From Prolixibacteraceae bacterium (lineage in GTDB: Bacteria; Bacteroidota; Bacteroidia; Bacteroidales; Prolixibacteraceae): a stretch of DNA of 11,964 nucleotides. Below are positions 5,212 through 11,964 of this stretch, piece by piece. The stretch is taken from assembly GCA_003516705.1 (NCBI GenBank), contig DPCJ01000189.1, positions 14,414 to 26,377 of the forward strand, written 5' to 3'. The notes beneath the pieces are model-generated. The model was not told the DNA's origin and searched no databases. It worked only from the letters and a program-made list of their open reading frames with translations. The position numbers and the translations under genes are program-made. Every line of letters begins with the position of its first letter. Position 1 is the first letter of the stretch.

Positions 5212-7155
5212 ATGTTGAAAATCAATTTATTAAATCAGAAAAGATTTTTCAGGTTTATTTTCGGAGTTTCGGTGCTGATGTTTTTGCTGAATTGGCAGAC
5301 GTTCGCGCAAACCGACAAAAAATTGGAAAAACAATTTGAAGAGGCAAAAACAGCCTACTCTTCGAAAAATTACAACCAGTCGATTGAAAAATGCACACGC
5401 ATTTTAACCGAGAGCCCGGGTTTTCGGGATGCCCATTTACTCCTGGCCGATATTTACAGCGAAATTGATTCGGTAAACCTTGAAATTCAGCATCTCACAA
5501 AAGCAAATGAAATTGCAGCGCAACCAGTAATTGCCTTTCGTTTAGGCGAAGCATTTTATAAGAAAGCCGATTATTCTGAAGCACTTTTAAATTACAACGA
5601 ATACAGTAAAAGCAAAACAATTCCCGAAAAGCGGCAGTTTTTATTAGCCTGTAAAATTGCAAGTTGCCAGTTCGCGATAAGTTCGATTGAAAATCCTGTG
5701 GAATTTGACCCTCAGAATATGGGCGACCAGGTAAACTCGGAATTTGATGAATATTGGCCAACACCGTCGCTTGATGGTAAAAAACTTGTATTTACAAGAT
5801 TATTAAAGGGTAATGGACAGATGGCACAGGAGGATTTTTATGTAGCCGACCTGGATTCAATGGAGTTGAAAAATGCACAGCCATTGACTGATGTAAACAC
5901 ACACGATAACGAAGGCGCACAAACTTTATCGGCCGATTCAAAGATTCTGTTTTTTACTGCCTGCAATCGTCGCGATGGTTTTGGTAGCTGTGATATTTAT
6001 TTTTCGCGATTTGCAAACGGAAAATGGAGCAAACCTGCAAATGCCGGCAGCGTACTAAATTCAAGCGCCTGGGAAGGTCAACCTTCGTTTTCGTCGGATA
6101 ACAGGTATCTCTACTTTTCGAGCAGCAGACCCGGCGGTAAAGGGAATAAGGACATCTGGCGGACTGAATTTATGGGATTCTCAGAAATTGGCACTCCAAA
6201 GTTTAAATCGCCGGTAAATATGGGAAGTGAAATCAACACAAGCGGGAATGAAATTTCGCCATTTATTCATGCCAACGGGCGCAACTTTTATTTTGCTTCC
6301 GATACGCATGTGGGGATGGGAGGATTTGACCTTTTTACTGCCGAAATCGATGAATTCGGTAACATTCTGGGAATGAGAAATATGGGTTACCCAATTAATA
6401 CAAACAAAGACGAACTTGGACTTACCATCAGTTCGATTGGTGAAACCGCTTATTTTTCTTCGGCTCGCGTAGCCGAAAAGGGCCTCGATATTTTTTCATT
6501 TAATCTTACACGTGGTTTACGGCCAACACCGGTTTCGTATGTAAAAGCAAAAATCAGCGACAAGAAAACAAGGAAAGTGATTCAGGCTGATATCGACCTG
6601 ATAAACCTTTCGTATTCACCGCCGCAAAGCCGCATTGAACATGCCGACGAAAAAGGTGAGGTTACACTTGCATTGCCTTTGCAGCGCAATTACTCGTTTA
6701 ATGTTTCGCACCCCGGTTACCTGTTTTATTCAAAATCGATTTTGTTGAAAGATTCAACTTCGCTGATGAATCCGTTTGCGCTTGCCATCGAACTCGAACC
6801 CATTGAAGTGGGCGCAAAAATGGAGTTGTATAATATTTATTACGAAACAGATTCGTTTAGGATTTTACCGCAATCGGAGCCAGAATTAGGCAAACTTGTG
6901 GCTTTTCTGCAAAACAATTCAGCGCTGAAAGTTCAGATACAGGGACATACCGACAGCTCGGGTTCTGCGGAACGAAACCAGAAACTTTCTGAACTCAGGG
7001 CCTCCTCGGTGGTTGAATACCTTGTGAGTCATGGAATAGCAAGGGATCGACTTCAATCAGAAGGATATGGAGATAAAGTTCCGGTAGCTGACAATGCCAC
7101 AGATGAAGGACGCAGACAGAACCGTCGGACAACAGTTAAAATTACCGGAAATTAG
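5212..7155 (+). CDS. TPR-PD40-OmpA family protein, PorE-like (cell-envelope / possible type IX secretion component)
   Basis: A 647-residue exported protein. Residues 1-33 are a long signal peptide with a KR-containing n-region and a hydrophobic core ending FAQ; there is no lipobox. TPR-like helices span about 37-130. Five PD40/WD40-like blades follow (about 179-196, 234-266, 287-316, 346-376, 400-429), with repeated motifs such as SSDNRYLYFSSSRPGGKGNKDIW. A carboxypeptidase-regulatory-like beta domain lies at about 441-510. The C-terminal OmpA peptidoglycan-binding domain (about 536-647) has QGHTDSSG at 577-584 and NRRTTVKI at 637-644. This order is that of PorE of the type IX secretion system, which ties the outer-membrane machinery to peptidoglycan, but Bacteroidota carry several paralogues with the same layout, and PorE of Porphyromonas is a lipoprotein whereas this one is not. 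In-frame starts at 5182 (ATG) and 5140 (TTG) are possible. It converges on the TonB-dependent receptor, with no other por genes nearby. Confidence 0.87.
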   Translation: MLKINLLNQKRFFRFIFGVSVLMFLLNWQTFAQTDKKLEKQFEEAKTAYSSKNYNQSIEKCTRILTESPGFRDAHLLLADIYSEIDSVNLEIQHLTKANEIAAQPVIAFRLGEAFYKKADYSEALLNYNEYSKSKTIPEKRQFLLACKIASCQFAISSIENPVEFDPQNMGDQVNSEFDEYWPTPSLDGKKLVFTRLLKGNGQMAQEDFYVADLDSMELKNAQPLTDVNTHDNEGAQTLSADSKILFFTACNRRDGFGSCDIYFSRFANGKWSKPANAGSVLNSSAWEGQPSFSSDNRYLYFSSSRPGGKGNKDIWRTEFMGFSEIGTPKFKSPVNMGSEINTSGNEISPFIHANGRNFYFASDTHVGMGGFDLFTAEIDEFGNILGMRNMGYPINTNKDELGLTISSIGETAYFSSARVAEKGLDIFSFNLTRGLRPTPVSYVKAKISDKKTRKVIQADIDLINLSYSPPQSRIEHADEKGEVTLALPLQRNYSFNVSHPGYLFYSKSILLKDSTSLMNPFALAIELEPIEVGAKMELYNIYYETDSFRILPQSEPELGKLVAFLQNNSALKVQIQGHTDSSGSAERNQKLSELRASSVVEYLVSHGIARDRLQSEGYGDKVPVADNATDEGRRQNRRTTVKITGN

Positions 7156-7168
7156 TTTGTCGCTGTTT

Positions 7169-7224
7169 CGGGTGCGGCGCCCGCCTGACTTCGGGCAGGG
7201 TTTGTGACCGCTGTTATTAAACAG
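7169..7224. terminator. Hairpin cluster between convergent genes, candidate bidirectional terminator
   Basis: Between the stops of the PorE-like gene and the receptor gene lies a GC-rich patch with two overlapping hairpins. In the first, 7169-7174 pairs with 7178-7183 (CGGGTG/CGCCCG, one G-U). In the second, GCCCG at 7179-7183 pairs with CGGGC at 7192-7196. They share 7178-7183 and cannot form together. A third hairpin, CTGTT-ATTA-AACAG, is at 7211-7224. None is followed by a clean U-run on either strand, so terminator function is inferred from position only. The GC-rich core may instead be an intergenic repeat copy. Confidence 0.4.
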
Positions 7225-7241
7225 GTTAAAATCGTGGTACG

Positions 7242-9299
7242 CTACTCCAGTCCAATCAGTAACGAAACAAAATAGTTTCGTGGATTGCCGGGGTAGTAAT
7301 AACGAGGTAAACCTCCGCCAACCGAAGGCGCATTTACCGCGAGCATCGATGCATAATGCACATCAAAAATATTCTGGATTCCTGCATGTAATTGCAGTTT
7401 TAACCTGTTGATTTTTGTATTGAATCTGCCTTCGAAATTGGTGATTCCAAACGGGTCGGAAAATCCTGAGTTGGAATCATTCACAGGCATTTCTCCGGTG
7501 AACCGGTGCCAGATATTAAAGCTTAAACTTTTAGTGGCACTAAAATTGGCCAGTGCAAACCATGTATTTTTTGTGGTTCCAGGAATCTGTTTTCCAGAAT
7601 AGTCAACATTCAAATCGGTAAATTCAGTAAAATGATAATTGGCAAATGTGGCTGTTCCCGAAATCATCAGCGACGGATAATGCTTGGGATTGGTAAGGTT
7701 CCATCGCAGCTCGGTTTCAAGCCCGGGATGTTCCGATTTTCCTGCATTTACGCCAATGTAGGCATCTTCGCCGGTACGCCTTGCCACCAGCAGGTTTTTA
7801 ATGTAAATGCGATAATAACTGGCCGAAAACTGCACTCTGCCCGACCATTGTGAGCGAAACCCGATTTCGCTGCTCCAGCCGTTTTCTGGTTTAATATCAG
7901 GATTGATTTCACCTGCCGGAAGCAAAGTTTCTTCAAAAGTGGGTGTCGAAAAACCGTGACTGATATTTCCGAAAACTGAAATATTCCGGTTGACAACCAC
8001 ATTCACTCCCAGTCTTGGTGAAATGGCTGGCTGGTAATGTTGTTCGCCCGACTGGTCGCCGTTTTCAGTATAATAATCAGTATAATAAAAACGGGTCAGG
8101 TTGCCGTTTAACCCTGCCGAAATAAATAATCTTTCAGAAAAGCCCGATTCAAGCTGAACAAAAAGATTTTCGTACTGTCGTTTTTCCCGGTTGTCGGAAA
8201 GTACATCATTATTCCCGTTCGAAAATGTTGACCATCGGTAATTTTCGCGAAAAAATTCTATTCCCGACGATAGTGTAATGCGGCTGTTCTCTCCTTCAAA
8301 CTGTTTCTGGTAATAAGCGCGCCAGCCTAAATAGTCCGAATTCTCGCCGAGCCTGTTAAAAGGCCGCAATTCGTCTGCATTTTTGAAGCTGCCAAAAGTT
8401 GCAGCCGAAATCTTCTGATAATTTTCGAGTGTAAAATTCAGTGTCACCCCAAACTGTCCGTTAGTATATTCTTCATTGCCTTTTGCATTTTGCCAGTTGG
8501 CAGCAGCCTTTTCGGGGGTTTGTTCAAAAGTGGTCAAATCAAGCGAACTGGGAATGTAGGCTTTCATTTTTGTGCCTTTCAGTAAAATCTGCAATTGGGT
8601 GGTGGGCGAAATTTCCCAGGCTGAATTTAATAGCAGGTTCGTGCGGTTGGTTTCGTTATTTTCACGGTAGCCATCACTTTTTAATACCGAACCATGTGCA
8701 AAAATGTTAATATTCTTGGCGCTGATTCCAGCGGAAAGCAGGTTTTTTATGGTGCCGAAAGAGCCAATCGTAGTTTGGTTTTGTACAAAATCGCTGGTCA
8801 CACTTTTTGGGTAAAAAAGCACTACACCTGCCAAACCTGCGCCAAACAAACTCGACGACGGGCCTTTTATAATTTCAACCCTACTTATGGCGCTGTTTTC
8901 GAGGTCTTCGAGTGTGGTTTCCCCATCGCCCGAAGTAAGCGGTATTTCGCCAAAATAGGCTTTGATTTTGTTGGTGGCATAAGGTGTGCGTGCGCCAATG
9001 CCACGTATGGTTAAACGGTTGGTATTTAAAGTTCCGTTGTGCATCAGCACCCCCGAAACCTGGTTTAATGCTTCAACTGTCGTAAGTGAATTTCCCATTT
9101 CGAGTTGCAGCGGAGAAATTACATTCACAGGAGCCGGAATATTAAAAATGTTGTAGGGCGAACGAAAGGCAGTAACCGTTACTTCATCAATTTTTCCCGA
9201 CAAAGTGGTATCTTTTTGTATCGGTTTCTGTTCTTGTCCGGAAAGCGAAAGATTAATAACGATAAAGGCAAAAATGATAATATGTTTCTTAATTCTCAT
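7242..9299 (-). CDS. TonB-dependent outer-membrane receptor (siderophore-type layout)
   Basis: A 685-residue outer-membrane receptor taking up a ligand with energy from TonB-ExbB-ExbD. Residues 1-21 are a signal peptide, followed by a short linker with a TonB-box-like DEVTVTA (38-44). The plug domain covers about 51-165, with RLTIRGIGAR at 95-104 and the conserved plug end ISRVEIIKGPSSSLFGAGLAG (138-158, discontinuously conserved). The rest is a 22-strand-type barrel of alternating hydrophobic and aromatic strands, with QNIFDVHY near the C-terminus. The chain ends LIGLE rather than in the usual aromatic residue. It lacks the N-terminal carboxypeptidase-like domain of SusC proteins, and there is no SusD partner, which favours an iron-chelate, haem or small-molecule receptor over a glycan importer; the actual ligand cannot be read from the sequence. 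No riboswitch was seen upstream. It is divergent from the beta-glucosidase and probably monocistronic. Confidence 0.93.
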   Translation of the reverse strand: MRIKKHIIIFAFIVINLSLSGQEQKPIQKDTTLSGKIDEVTVTAFRSPYNIFNIPAPVNVISPLQLEMGNSLTTVEALNQVSGVLMHNGTLNTNRLTIRGIGARTPYATNKIKAYFGEIPLTSGDGETTLEDLENSAISRVEIIKGPSSSLFGAGLAGVVLFYPKSVTSDFVQNQTTIGSFGTIKNLLSAGISAKNINIFAHGSVLKSDGYRENNETNRTNLLLNSAWEISPTTQLQILLKGTKMKAYIPSSLDLTTFEQTPEKAAANWQNAKGNEEYTNGQFGVTLNFTLENYQKISAATFGSFKNADELRPFNRLGENSDYLGWRAYYQKQFEGENSRITLSSGIEFFRENYRWSTFSNGNNDVLSDNREKRQYENLFVQLESGFSERLFISAGLNGNLTRFYYTDYYTENGDQSGEQHYQPAISPRLGVNVVVNRNISVFGNISHGFSTPTFEETLLPAGEINPDIKPENGWSSEIGFRSQWSGRVQFSASYYRIYIKNLLVARRTGEDAYIGVNAGKSEHPGLETELRWNLTNPKHYPSLMISGTATFANYHFTEFTDLNVDYSGKQIPGTTKNTWFALANFSATKSLSFNIWHRFTGEMPVNDSNSGFSDPFGITNFEGRFNTKINRLKLQLHAGIQNIFDVHYASMLAVNAPSVGGGLPRYYYPGNPRNYFVSLLIGLE

Positions 9300-9495
9300 C
9301 CGATTATTTTCAGCTTAATCATACATATAAAACGTGATTTTTGTTTACACTGTTTTGCATTTATGCTGAAAGATTGAAAAAAAATAATACAACTGTAATT
9401 TTATACACTTTTCGTTACTTTTAACGCCTGAATCAAAAAGAACCTGATTTGTTGTTTAAGTTTTGAAATATTTATAAATCAAATAATTACATCTA
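9300..9495. other. Divergent intergenic region between receptor and beta-glucosidase genes
   Basis: This AT-rich 196-bp stretch must carry the promoters of both genes. No exact TAnnTTTG box was found for either; TACTTTTA at 9416-9423 is a one-mismatch candidate for the beta-glucosidase gene. A 7-bp inverted repeat TTTCAGC (9308-9314) / GCTGAAA (9365-9371) flanks the part nearer the receptor gene and could be a spaced operator, although arms of this length also occur by chance. No RNA gene or known riboswitch was seen. Confidence 0.35.
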
Positions 9496-11781
9496 ATGAA
9501 TAAACTTTTTTCAGGATTTATTTCGCTATTGATTATTTTGAGCGCCTGTCAGCCTGCAACTGAACAAAAACAGTCGTCAGCCGGTGGTGATATTGAAAAG
9601 CGGGTTGAAGAGCTGCTCGCAAAAATGACACTCGACGAAAAAATTGGTCAGCTGAACCAATATACATCGCGCTGGGAAATGACAGGACCGGCTCCGGCAA
9701 ATGCCGATTCGATGTTTATTTACAACATGATTAAAGAAGGAAAACTGGGGTCGATGTTGAATGTTACCGGTGTTACAGCAACCAGAAAGGTGCAGCAACT
9801 CGCGGTTGACAGCAGCCGGCTGGGGATTCCGTTGATTTTGGGGTACGATGTGGTTCATGGTTATCGAACCATGTTTCCAATTCCGCTGGGCGAAGCTGCC
9901 AGTTGGGACCCCGAAATTGCAAAATTATCGGCAAAAGTTGCTGCGGATGAATCGGCGGCTGCCGGTTTACACTGGACTTTTGCTCCGATGGTTGATGTAT
10001 CGCGCGATGCTCGTTGGGGAAGAGTTATGGAAGGCGCAGGTGAAGACCCGTATTTGGGAGCTCAGTTTGCATTTGCCCGTGTTAAAGGTTTTCAGGGTGA
10101 TGATTTGGCCGCTGAAAATACAATTGCAGCTTGTGTAAAACACTTTGCTGCTTACGGTTTAGCCGAAGCAGGTCGCGATTACAACACGGTTGACCTGAGT
10201 GAACAGCGTTTGCAAAACGAAATCCTGCCTCCGTTTAAAGCGTCGGTTGAAGCCGGTGCTGCCACTTTTATGAATTCGTTTAACACGCTGAACGGTATTC
10301 CTGCCACGGGTAGCGTTCATTTGCAACGCGATATTTTGAAAGGGGAGTGGGGGTTTGATGGTTTTGTTGTTTCCGACTGGGGTTCAATTGGTGAAATGAT
10401 AAATCACGGAGCTGCTGCAAATAATCGCGAAGCCGCAAAACTGGCAATAATTGCCGGCTCGGATATGGACATGGAAGCCAATGCGTACATCAACGAATTG
10501 AAAGGGTTGGTGGAATCGGGTGAAATACAGGAATCGCTGATTGACGATGCGGTTCGTCGTATTTTACGTGTGAAATTCAGGCTTGGATTGTTCGATGACC
10601 CCTGGAAATATTGTAATCCGGAACGGGAAAAGAGCGTGATTTTGAGCGAAGAAAATTTACAGGCTGCTCGCGAAGTAGCAAAGAAAAGTATCGTTTTATT
10701 AAAGAATGAAAACAACCTGCTGCCACTTCCAAAATCGGGTAAAAAGATTGCTGTGATTGGCGAACTGGCTGCCAGTAAAGATGTGCCGCTGGGTAACTGG
10801 CGTGCGCAGGCAATCCCGAATTCGGCAGTTTCGCTGCTCGAAGGAATCACTGCCGTTGTTGGTGAGCAAAATGTAATTTTTGCCAAAGGGCCTGATTATG
10901 TGATTAGTCAGCGAAATTTTTCAACAAAACTAAAGTTTAACGAAACCGACCTTTCGGGACTTGATGCTGCCGTAAAAGCAGCACACAGTGCCGGAGTGGT
11001 GGTGATTGCTTTGGGCGAAGATTGTTTCCAGAGTGGCGAAGGCCGCAGCCAGAGCGACATTTCTTTAAAGGGACTTCAGCAGAAACTGCTCGACGAGGTT
11101 TACAAAGCGAATAAAAATGTGGTTGTAGTGTTAATGAATGGCCGTCCGCTCGAAATTAATAAAATGGCAGAAACAGTTCCGTCAATTCTGGAAACCTGGC
11201 ACTTGGGTTCGCAGGCCGGAAACGCCATTGCCGACGTACTTTTTGGCGATTACAATCCTTCAGGTAAACTGCCTGTTTCATTTCCACGGTCGGTTGGGCA
11301 GTTGCCAATGTCGTACGCCCATTTTTCAACCGGTCGCCCTTCGGGTAGTGACGATGTTACGCTTTGGTCGCGTTATGTCGATGTGAGTAATTCGCCGCTT
11401 TATCCGTTTGGTTATGGTTTGAGCTACACCACATTTGAATATTCAGGGTTGACACTTTCTGATTCGGTTTTGACAAAGGGCGGCGAATTAAGCGCAACTG
11501 TGACTTTGAAGAATTCGGGTGAAAGGTTTGGTGAGGAAGTTCTTCAGTTGTACATCCGCGATTTGGTTGGCAGCATTGCACGGCCGGTGAAAGAGCTGAA
11601 GGGATTTCAGAAAATCGGGCTGAACGCAGGAGAATCAAAGGAAATCACTTTCAAAATCACCGAAAAGGATTTGCAATTTTTTAGTGAAGCCAATGGTTGG
11701 AAAGCTGAACCCGGACAGTTTAAACTTTGGATTGGCACAAGCTCAGCCGAAGGATTGGAAGGCAGCTTCGAATTGAAATAG
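9496..11781 (+). CDS. bglX: Beta-glucosidase, glycoside hydrolase family 3, lipoprotein (BglX-like)
   Basis: A 761-residue GH3 enzyme removing non-reducing-end beta-D-glucosyl (or related) residues from oligosaccharides or glucosides. The lipoprotein signal has its lipobox LSAC at residues 15-18, so Cys18 would be lipidated and the enzyme anchored in the periplasm or outer membrane. The N-terminal TIM-barrel domain (about 35-365) contains KMTLDEKIGQL, DARWGR, KHF (215-217) and the nucleophile motif FVVSDWGS, with Asp294 as nucleophile. The alpha/beta sandwich domain (about 395-600) carries SGEGRSQSD with Glu515 as the expected acid/base. A fibronectin-III-like domain (about 675-750) with GEEVLQLYIRD and RPVKELKGF completes the usual BglX arrangement; the length is normal and nothing is missing. 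The start is supported by the signal peptide. The neighbouring divergent receptor is not a SusC-type transporter, so a shared glycan pathway is not shown. The exact linkage preference is unknown. Confidence 0.95.
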   Translation: MNKLFSGFISLLIILSACQPATEQKQSSAGGDIEKRVEELLAKMTLDEKIGQLNQYTSRWEMTGPAPANADSMFIYNMIKEGKLGSMLNVTGVTATRKVQQLAVDSSRLGIPLILGYDVVHGYRTMFPIPLGEAASWDPEIAKLSAKVAADESAAAGLHWTFAPMVDVSRDARWGRVMEGAGEDPYLGAQFAFARVKGFQGDDLAAENTIAACVKHFAAYGLAEAGRDYNTVDLSEQRLQNEILPPFKASVEAGAATFMNSFNTLNGIPATGSVHLQRDILKGEWGFDGFVVSDWGSIGEMINHGAAANNREAAKLAIIAGSDMDMEANAYINELKGLVESGEIQESLIDDAVRRILRVKFRLGLFDDPWKYCNPEREKSVILSEENLQAAREVAKKSIVLLKNENNLLPLPKSGKKIAVIGELAASKDVPLGNWRAQAIPNSAVSLLEGITAVVGEQNVIFAKGPDYVISQRNFSTKLKFNETDLSGLDAAVKAAHSAGVVVIALGEDCFQSGEGRSQSDISLKGLQQKLLDEVYKANKNVVVVLMNGRPLEINKMAETVPSILETWHLGSQAGNAIADVLFGDYNPSGKLPVSFPRSVGQLPMSYAHFSTGRPSGSDDVTLWSRYVDVSNSPLYPFGYGLSYTTFEYSGLTLSDSVLTKGGELSATVTLKNSGERFGEEVLQLYIRDLVGSIARPVKELKGFQKIGLNAGESKEITFKITEKDLQFFSEANGWKAEPGQFKLWIGTSSAEGLEGSFELK

Positions 11782-11790
11782 TTAAGTAAA

Positions 11791-11839
11791 TGCCACAGAT
11801 TTATAGATTGATTTTTTTTCTTTCTGTGAATCTGTGGTG
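11791..11839. repeat. Long inverted repeat after bglX (CCACAGATT type), possible terminator
   Basis: CCACAGATT at 11793-11801 is perfectly complementary to AATCTGTGG at 11829-11837, and two G-U pairs would extend the stem outward to 11 bp. The 27-nt loop includes eight consecutive T residues. It begins 9 bp after the bglX stop and could fold in the 3' end of its transcript, but the T-run is in the loop, so it is not a classical intrinsic terminator. The sequence resembles the widespread intergenic CCACAGATT...AATCTGTGG repeats, which supports calling it a degenerate copy of a dispersed element. Confidence 0.6.
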
Positions 11840-11878
11840 ATTTTATTTTTAAAAGAAATCATTGTTGTCCGGTAAAAT

Positions 11879-11925
11879 TTAATGAGATTCCTTCTCCCGC
11901 CCAAAGCGGGATCGGAATGACAAGG
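11879..11925. repeat. Dispersed palindromic repeat with CCCGC/GCGGG hairpin
   Basis: TCCCGC at 11895-11900 pairs with GCGGGA at 11906-11911 around the loop CCAAA, followed by TCGGAATGACAA. The block GAGATTCCTTCTCCCGC...GCGGGATCGGAATGACA resembles a family of intergenic palindromes seen in many bacterial genomes; recognition is from memory and cannot be tested here. It is the second repeat-like element in the non-coding tail after bglX; otherwise nothing coding was seen in 11782-11964. Confidence 0.55.
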
Positions 11926-11964
11926 CTTTTTGGTGTTTGCAGTTGATGGGGGCTGGGTTGGCGG

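Noticed and set aside
10404..10886. 160-codon open frame antisense to bglX
   Set aside because: It lies wholly inside the intact GH3 gene and shows no independent coding features.
7242..11781. Sus-like polysaccharide utilisation locus
   Set aside because: The receptor lacks the SusC N-terminal domain, there is no SusD-like gene, and no sensor-regulator is adjacent; only one glycosidase is present.

Overview
The window looks like ordinary chromosome from a member of the Bacteroidota. The evidence is an OmpA-family protein with the TPR/PD40/OmpA layout common in that phylum, a TonB-dependent receptor, and a GH3 beta-glucosidase lipoprotein. Gene starts lack clear Shine-Dalgarno sequences, and several are preceded by the phylum's TAnnTTTG -7 promoter element. 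Codon use and the intergenic repeats suggest the Marinilabiliales/Prolixibacteraceae area, but that narrower placement is a guess. No phage, IS, CRISPR, rRNA or tRNA was seen.

Left part (1-2822): the C-terminal part of an unidentified cysteine-containing protein (+ strand) converges on a probable two-gene operon read leftwards, prfC (release factor 3) then a UPF0316/DUF2179 membrane protein. A patch of short tandem repeats lies between the convergent stops.

Middle (2985-5139): a secreted class I glutamine-amidotransferase-like peptidase (C26 family, - strand) and a PaaI-type hotdog thioesterase (+ strand) diverge from a 96-bp intergenic region with a -7 element on each strand. A small, highly charged 59-residue protein lies on the - strand beyond the thioesterase, followed by an AT-rich spacer.

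Right part (5212-11781): a periplasmic/outer-membrane TPR-PD40-OmpA protein resembling PorE of the type IX secretion system converges on a TonB-dependent receptor. The receptor is transcribed divergently from a complete GH3 beta-glucosidase lipoprotein (BglX-like). There is no SusD next to the receptor, so this is not a standard Sus-like polysaccharide locus.

No gene set here adds up to a convincing new system. The points most worth a second look are the several unrelated families of degenerate intergenic repeats and hairpins, the small charged protein, the exported C26 peptidase with its long C-terminal tail, the exact role of the PorE-like protein, and the unidentified 5'-truncated gene.
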